NCBI GenBank assembly: GCA_965644295.1
Contig: CBFFRP010000291.1
Span: forward strand, 1-64,000
Length of the DNA stretch: 64,000 nucleotides
From: Paraphysomonas bandaiensis
Taxonomy: Eukaryota > Chrysophyceae
Reading direction: 5' to 3'
Shown here one piece after another: positions 22,983-32,075 of this stretch. The notes under the pieces were generated by a model, which saw only the letters and a program-made list of their open reading frames with translations, ran no database searches and was not told the DNA's origin. Both the position numbers and the translations under genes were made by a program. Positions within the stretch are counted from its first letter, which is position 1; each line of letters opens with the position of its first letter.

Positions 22983-25900
22983 CTATTTCGCCTTGTCATT
23001 ACGCTTGCGATTGCTTAGTCGACCTTGTAATCGTAGTTTTGCAACATCGTGACGGGTAGCCATAGACATGCGATGGCGCGTTGTATTGACAGTTAACTTC
23101 TTCACTAAATCTTTACTTGTCATACTTGCACCTCGTGTTTCAGTCGAAGAATATTTTTCTTCCGTGTCTGTCACTTTATCCTTTTTATTCTGAAGTCTCT
23201 GCTCCAGCCTACTCCGCGCATCACTCTCACGGAATTTCATTGATACATCCTTCCCCGCCAATCCCATCGCAAACTTCTTCTTGGCATCTAAAACACTCTC
23301 GGCTTCTTCATCAATACTCTTTTGTGACCTAACCACAACGACAGGCCGAAAGCTATCCCCAGTGAATATTCTTCTCGGGGAGGGGGGAAGTATATTAACC
23401 TTCATATCGAAGTCATCACCATCATCTATATCCGAACTTAATCCAGCCGAACCATCTGATACCGCTTCGCTGTCCATTTCAATTGTATATTCCGAATTTA
23501 ATGTATTATCGGGAACGTTACTAAGTATACCGAGTGGTCTTTTAGCAGCAATACTCAAGTACTCATTTCCTGTATCTGTACAGGCAGATAAATTGCTCAC
23601 TTTAGTATCCTGCTCGGTAGCGCATTCTACCACAACATCAGATTGTTCGCTTCCAGGCTGTGAAATTTCAAATATTTGTGGCGCTATCATATTATCACGA
23701 GGTAAGCCAAAGCGTTTGCTCATTCTTGCTAATCGTGTCGCTTTGCGTAATTGGCGGCGTTCAGCCCCATGTGCTCCTGCACTACTACCTTCAACTTCCT
23801 CTCCACTAGAACTACTCAACTCGAACAACTTGTCCATCATACCATCTGCTTTCAGCTTTGCTGCCAACTTAGGAAGCTTTCTTGGTGTGGCTGCTCCATC
23901 TGACTGCTCAACCTCTTCGTCAGACAGGGCACCAAGAGTAACGTCATGCTCAATAACCATGCGCTTCATGTAGCTAACAACTTCATCCTCCGGTCGATGT
24001 ACATTGGGTAGAGATCGATCTCCGCTTCTACGCACAGCATTTGTTCCCGACTTTGGGGATTCGCTAGAGTCGTCGCCGTCGCTACTGGTGCTGCTTAAGT
24101 CATAAAGTTTCTCCAGCATACCATTCGTTCGTAATTTGGAGGCCAAATGTAAGCCCTGTCTATCACTCTCCGCCCTGTCAAGCTCATCATCAAACTCACC
24201 CAGGACTTCCCCAAGTTCCACCTCATTCTCTCGCACCATCCGCTTCATATACCCCACAACCTCACTCTCCGGCCGGCCTTTTTGCCTGCGCTGACGAAAG
24301 TTTCGAATGACCTTACGAGCTCCCATTGTAGCCGCCAGTGAAGGGCCTTGTATTGAGCTATCTCCCACTACAGACTTTTTGTCCATATGCCTTCCCAATC
24401 TCGTCATACGAGCAGCCCGATAAGTTCGTCTATGCTCGCGGTGTTGTTTCGCTTCTTCTCCATCGTCCTCTCCACTGCTGCTCAACTCAAAAAGTTTGTC
24501 CATCATTCCTTTCTTCTTTAACAAAGCAGCAAGCTTTGTCGATTCCTGGGTCTCGTCATTATCGAAGTCGTCAGAGGTAGCTCCGAAAAGAGCTTGGCCT
24601 TCCTGTACCATGTGGCCCATATACCCCACAATCTCTTCCTCCGGCCGATGCCGACGTTTAGTATCGGTGTCTTCCTCTGAAGAAAATCTTTCCAGAGAGT
24701 GAATTGACTGACTATCCAAATCACTGTTTTCTAGGGTGACTTTGTTGTCAGATGACAGAGTTCCCTCCTTGCGTTCATCCTTATCGTCATCACTGAGATC
24801 CAAGTCTCTCAACCTATCCATCATTCCTAATGACTGCAGTATCGCTCGTAACTTCGGTTGTTTCCTTCGTTCCTGAGCATCGTTGTCATACTCGTCGCCA
24901 GACAACTGTCCGAATCCGGTATCATGTTCTCCAACCATTTTCTGCATCGCGATCACAATGTCACGGGCCCTTTGCTCCTCAAAATTGAATTCATCGGTAT
25001 CCGCAGCGACTGGACTCATGTCCTTCTCAAGATCGCTGCAACTTCTCAAGAGCCTCCGCTTTCCATCAGGCAGTGCGAAGTCACCGTCAATAGACACAAA
25101 TGGGGGCCTGCAGCGAGATAGTCTTTGGTCCTGGTACCACTTACCCTCAATTTGTTCGGCTTGTAATCGATGCGCTCTGTCAATCGCTCTGTAGTTGTAA
25201 TACACGATTGGACCAAATATAGCAATAGCTATAAGCAGTGGTACTACAACATAACCAGGGTTCGTTTCAAACAGAACTACATGAAGCAACCCAATGTAAC
25301 CAAACAGGCTCCAGTTTACTAAACTGAAAAACATTTGTTCCATTGGTGCCGGTAGATTCATCAATAATCCGAACATAAATAGCAGTAATACCGACATACT
25401 ATTGATAAACGCTGTCACTCTCAGCTTTCCTCGGTAAGTATTGGCTGTGCTCTTGTCACGTCTGTACGTGCGTTTCGGAAGTGGTGTCCGAAATCCCATC
25501 ACAACACCACTTTCAAAGAGATGCGGAAAGCCTCGAGCAACACGAGTCGAAACAAAGAGGTAATCACAAGCATTGAACTGACCATCGTCATCTTTGCTCG
25601 GCTCCTTAGAATCCTGATTGACTAGTTTCGCTTTATAATTTTCAACAGCATAAACTACATTACGCTTGATGCGACTCACTTCTGAAAATATAAGAGAGGG
25701 TATAATCATCTGTGAGATTACCATACATGCTGTGCTGACAATAACAACCTCAAAAAATAACCACAGCAGGAATGACTGTAACCACGCATTCTGACGATTT
25801 TCGGATTGATTTAAGGCGAATAAAAATACATAAAAGAGAAGTGCCATGTTAAATAGGATAATAAACGCCCACCCCATGAACTTCACGTATGCACTGACAG

Positions 25901-28900
25901 TTTTAACCTGTCCACTTCCATTACCTATACCCTTTCTCTCAACTATTTTACCCTTGGCGCCAAGTAGCAAATCCTGCTGAAACAGGAAAAGAATACGGCG
26001 ACCTCGTGCTTCATCAGATAGCATTGACATAGTTTGGATCTCTTTGACCACAGTTTCTCTAACAGATCGAATATCTGATAGCAATGGGCCCATTACACTT
26101 TTATTAGCTGCCATGAGGCTTCTCATTCGGCCAGTTGTACTAACGGGAACATCATCCATTTGTAGCAACTCTTTGGCCATTGATACATCGATTCCCCAAG
26201 CCATATCGAATTCTCGAAGTTGTTTTGGAGATAAACTAGCCCTATATTTGTCAATTTTGCTAATCATATCTATCAGTTCGTCACGAGGACTAACACCCAA
26301 CCCACCCGCTATAGTAGCTCGCTTCGAGATTTTGTCTTCCGAATTCTTTACACCAACTTGATTGTTCCGAAATTTGTTGCTAAACATAGCCATCCGTTTT
26401 GGTGCTTGAACCCCCTGTGTCCCTTGATGACGGCTGACATCACTATTTATCGGCACTACAGCTGATTCGTTCGAATTCTCCGTTGGCTTTGCCAGTATTT
26501 CAATTATGACGATCTCCAGAACAACGACTAGAGGAAGGCTCAACATAGCACACACAACAGCAACTATAAATATGGCTTGAGTACTGTCACTTGGTTCACG
26601 GAAATGGCAAGTTGAAGCCTCCGAATCAAAGTAGCACTTACTTTCGTGAGACGAAAAAGGTGACCGCTCTTCCAAGCACTCATTCTTGTTATCAATGCCT
26701 TTACAAGACCCATCATCAGGGTTCACAAGATTGTACAGCAACGCATTAAAAAACATGGTGGATATTACAGCACATACAAGAGAGAGAGCCCTCAGTACAC
26801 GAGGAAACTCCGGTGTGTAGTGGTACACCAAGCTGACCCAACGGTGGGACTGTTTCAGTTCTCGGATAAACACAGACACGAATGGCTCATTACGGAAAAT
26901 AGCAGGAAATATGGACTCTACAATTTCAACCTTGTCCTTTGCAGCTGGAGCGTTTAGTGGTCGCGCTGCACGGCCGTGAATATTCTGAGCTGCATTTTTC
27001 TTTATTTCCTCTTTCTTACTTACTTCATCATCTGCTTTATCACTGTAAAAAACCCCACAACACCCAAAGCATGCTATAAAACCCAGAGTCACGACCACTT
27101 TCCAACTACGAGTCACATCGCCCACAGTCAAATCACCTGCCGACCGCCACGTGGTCACAAAATCGTCCAGCACAAATTCTGTCATCGCAACGAATTGTGC
27201 GTTCACATACTCGGATCCACCAGAGGATGGCGGTGAACCAGAATTTGCAGCACCAGAAGGACAGATACAATTGACAGAAGTCAGAGACGACGATGCTATG
27301 TCCACTTCACAACTGCTGTCGACTACATCAACACCCACTACTCTGTTACATACAGGAACTAAGGTAGTCTTTGGGCAATGTATTTCAAATATTCCAGTGA
27401 CATTTTCGCAAACAAAAGTGTAATTTGATCCGTCCGGGCAATGATACACCTCACTCGTCTGAAATTTATCCTTCGTACAGACCGCCTCAATGATGGATTC
27501 GTTAAAGACAACTCCATAATCAACTGGCACTATGTTTTGAAGGGAAATATTCAATATTGACGAACTGTTTGTTCTATTCGTCTCCGAACTTGCACTTATA
27601 ATTGACAAGGGGTTGGCTGACAAACCTGGCGTTAAAGTGTCATACATTGCAGCATCAAACGATACCAAACAGTAGCCGCTTGTACTTGGTGCGATTGACG
27701 ACACATAAGAAGTTTCTTTTGATGCCAACAACTCTGCCGATGTTTGGGGTATTGAAAGCGTAAAATTATCAGATGAGTCCACTAATATTGCAGATATCCT
27801 TATCTTAGACTTCAGGGACTGGAACGTATACTCTCCCAATATCATGTCGCTTGAAATAACACCACAGAACTTTTCAAGCATATTAGACAACGATGTAATT
27901 ATGCCCGTTTTGTATTCTGTAGTTAGTACAGGGAAGTCATAAAAGTCTTGAAATCGGCTCACAGCATCAATGGCATTCAGTACTGCTTCAAGACCTTCCA
28001 CTGAAATGTCAACGTCAGATGCCGAGTCTAATATCACATGTATGGCTGACACTGCACAGTCTGCACCTCTCGAGCTCAGCTTAGTTGGGTCTATAGAAAG
28101 CGTACGCAATACTGCAATCCAGGACTGAATAGCTGATAGAGTGGCATCCTGCAATTGAGACAAGGTCTGCAATGCACACAGTATTGTTTCCTGGAGGCCA
28201 GTTTTATAAGCCATTTCTACTTCATCAATGGAGCAATCTGCACCGTAGTACCCCGGATCGCACACACATATTGCACTGCATGATGGCTCAGACAGAAGAC
28301 AAGAGTCTACCTCAAGACCTAGAGCCGTAACAACATATTGACATGTGCCCTTGTCCGAACACGAATTCACACACTGCTTCGAAACTGGGACACATATCTC
28401 CTGTTGACATTCCATAAATGGAAGACATGATTCATCCGTTGAACAAATATCTCCTTCGTGAACATCCTGATCAACCACACACATGCTGTTGTGATGACCG
28501 TACACTCCAATAAACTCATCTGATACACATGGTCCACAAGTGTGGGCTGTGGTTGAACAGGCCTGCCGATTCAATTGAGTACAATTCGGGGCACTAGCGC
28601 ATACCACAGCACTGGACACAGATGCATAGACTGATATTGCATTCTCTAGAGCATCCACATCATCCAGCATAATCAGCGTCTCAAATGTCTTCGTAACGTT
28701 GTCGACAGATACGGGCTCCATAGAGGGGTTAACAGTTACACTATACTCTCCTGTGCTATATGAGTCAAGCGAATCATAGGTCTGTAAACTGCATTTTAAT
28801 TCGTTATCCTTCGTGTCGGAGCCTCTTGGTAATATTGTTGTGGCGGACGCCTCTTCAGATTTGGAACCTACGACATGAATAGTGTTCTCAGGTGTCAAAT

Positions 28901-31900
28901 ATCCAAAGCGATATGTCAATGGGAGGTCAACATCGCTCCATAATGAGGCCGTAAACACAAAGTTATCCTTCAACTCTGTGCCAACCGAAGGGGAAACAGA
29001 AAAGGAGCCAGGCCTAGGAGGAGAATTGGTCAAAACACGAATAGATGAAGACGTTGTGTCTCCAGATCCATAAGTAAACGATAGTTTAAATATATACACA
29101 ATATTTCCAGAGAGACTGTTTGCTGAAATAGCCAGGTTTGAGGGAAAATTCACTGCTTCATTTGGAATGCTATAACGTGTAGGGGATGTCGTCGAAACTT
29201 TTAATGTATTAATACTTTCGTCATTTACCAGCCATTGTGCCAGTCCAGAGAAAGTACTAGTTATAGATGCCAAAACCTTCAGCTTAGTCGCAGGATTCAC
29301 TACACCCACGATGGGACTAACAGACACTATGGGAACTCCTGAACTAACTGTGGTTATCTTTATGGTTGTTTCATCAGACCGTAACCCACTGCTATCTGTG
29401 ACTGTCAGAGTTATGTAAAACAGTGTATTGATAGCTGTGATGAACGGTGGCCTAACTGACGCCAAGGCAGCATTTACTGATGATGGGTCGCTGTAATTGA
29501 ACACAGAGCTGCCACAAGGTACAAACACCGACCCAGGTGCGAGCGACACACAGCTCCAGTGGTAATGAATACTGCCAGATTCATCCAGCACATCGGGATC
29601 TTGACTTTCAGATGCATTCAGCACTAAGCTCTTCCCGATTTCCACAGCTCCTTCCAAGCCGCCAGAAAGAACAGCATTCAATGTAGATGGAAGAACTTCA
29701 ACTAGAATAGATTTCCTTCCTGCTTCCACGCCTAACGAATTCCTTATCACCACAGTAATTTCAACGCTCATCCCAACAGCAAGGGAATACGCTGGTAACA
29801 AAAACTTATTCGGTGACTTGGATGTGGAAACCATATTCGGCATCACCTCTCGCGATTTAGTATTCAAAACTGTCCATTCATACGTGGGCTTATAAAGAGT
29901 CAAAAATTCTGCAGACGTCTTATACAAGCAGGCATCATAAAACACTGACGCATAAACACTCAGAGTTTGATACCGACGCATAGTTCGTGACCTCGGACCC
30001 ACAATGCTGACGGACGGTGGGGCCGATCGCGCCACTTCGATTCGGTGTGTATCCGAGCCACATCTGCCCAGAAAGTTGCACAATGTGATCTCTATAGTGT
30101 ACACATTACTAGCTTTCAACAGTCCTATAGGTATAGCAGACGGTGGGTTCATGATGTATGAGGAGTTGAAAAAGAAGTTGATAGCATCAACATCAGCTGT
30201 CGTGCTACGTGCAGTGATACTGACTGTGGACCACGCACGCCCACCTGCACCAGTGGAAGACGTAAGATCAAGTGTGAACAGTGAACAATTACTGATTTTG
30301 GAAGGAGCAGTGACAACTACTTTAGGATAACCAGTAACAGCAGAAGTCACTGGTGTTGAACTGGGTGGTGAATGCTCCAGTGATGAGCAAATTGTGGTAT
30401 CGGCGTAAATGCATCTCCCTGTAATCACATTCGGCTGAATAGACACAATGTCACCAACGGTCAATGTGCTCAATGGACCGAGGGATATAGAAAGGCGGTA
30501 AGAGTTTTCCCAACTACAAGACGCCGATGACGCATGACTGAAGCTTAGAACTTGGTCGCAGGAAAAAGAAGTATCAATAAGGTCGCCTTTATTAGTCGGC
30601 GATGTAAACTTGACCAACAACAGTGATCCATCAGACACGAATCGCGCGTAACTGATAATGGGTGCAGGAGGGAGGTGGTATACGGGTAGCACATGAACAT
30701 TCTTACCGGACGGAAACGTGACCGCATATTCTTCACCAGATGATCCACTCAAAGTAATATTGAATTCATAGTTACCTTCCACATCAGCTACAAACATAAT
30801 AGTCTTTTCGAGCTCCGACAAACTCGAATTGGCTGTGTACTTTATTTCACTCGGAGTCAAAGCACTAGATGCGTTGAATGTTTGTAACCGACGATCATCG
30901 GAAGTATTGGTAAAGTTGGAGCCCATGTAAAAAGCGGACACAGTAACAGTCACATCTTGTGACGGAGGTGATTGTAATGATATAGTCATCACATCCGTCA
31001 CTTCACCAGCACCCGGCATGTAATCACTAACTACATCAGCTTCCAACCGGCGACAACATGGCATATTAACCCGTACTAAAGTGCTTCTAATATTAGCTTC
31101 GGACATCGCATCTCCATTGTAGGAAAATGTCGCGCAATATACGTGAACCTGGGCACCAGGAGGTACACCGTTGATACTTACGCTCGCCATACCGGATTGT
31201 GTGTGGGAAATAAAGCCATTCTGTCTAATAGACCACTGCGAGATGTACTCCGTCGACGATAATGCAGCACAATATACAATCCCATCCTCAGATAGCGTAA
31301 CATCTACCTTTAAAGAGTCCTCAGATGATATCGTGACATCCATTGTTAATATATTGGGGGCCAAGTCCCAATATATCTCTGCACTAGGATACTGACTAGG
31401 TGTGGCAGATGGTATCGAAGTAGGCAGCGTAGAGGGCACGCTGGATGGAATATATGACGGATAAGAAGAGGGTTCACATGAGGGAACGCTAGTGGGGAGT
31501 AATGTCGGATTGCCGCTCGGGGCATTGCTTGGACAGCCGCTAGGCTGTGAAGACGGGATCTCAGTTGGTGCTGTTGATGGTTGTGAAGTAGGCTTACTGG
31601 AAGGCTCACTGCTAGGTTCATATGATGGAGATGTTGAGGGAAATGATGTGGGTTCTCCAGATGGCAGACACGAAGGTATGCTGCTGGGCAGTCCAGTCGG
31701 TTGGGTGGAAGGGATAGTCGTCGGTAAAGCTGTGGGAAATGAGCTCGGTTTCGACGTAGGTTCATGCGATGGGCTTGCACTTGGAAAACTAGATGGTGAA
31801 CTCGACGGGACTCCCGTTGGGTACGATGTAGGTACACAAGATGGCTGACTGGTAGGTGAGTCCGAAGGCTGACCTGTGGGTATACTTGTTGGGTATGACG

Positions 31901-32075
31901 TGGGTTGCCTAGAAGGATCTCCTGTTGGTAGCCCAGATGGCCGATATGTGGGTACAGCAGTTGGGAATGAAGTAGGCAGCGAAGATGGCTGCTTCGTAGG
32001 AACACTGGTTGGGCATGTAGTGGGTTGCCCAGATGGTTCACCAGAAGGTACACTGGTTGGGTATGATGTGGGCTG
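22983..32075 (-). repeat. Left arm of a 9.1-kb inverted repeat
   Basis: This arm is inverted relative to 37325-46428 and covers the shared receptor body from the distal Pro/Thr stalk to the stop codon. Across roughly 2,300 residues (stalk end to the last membrane segment) I count only about two dozen amino-acid differences between arms. Identity breaks at about 25020-25105 and about 23310-23740 and weakens at the extreme 3' end. Confidence 0.9.
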
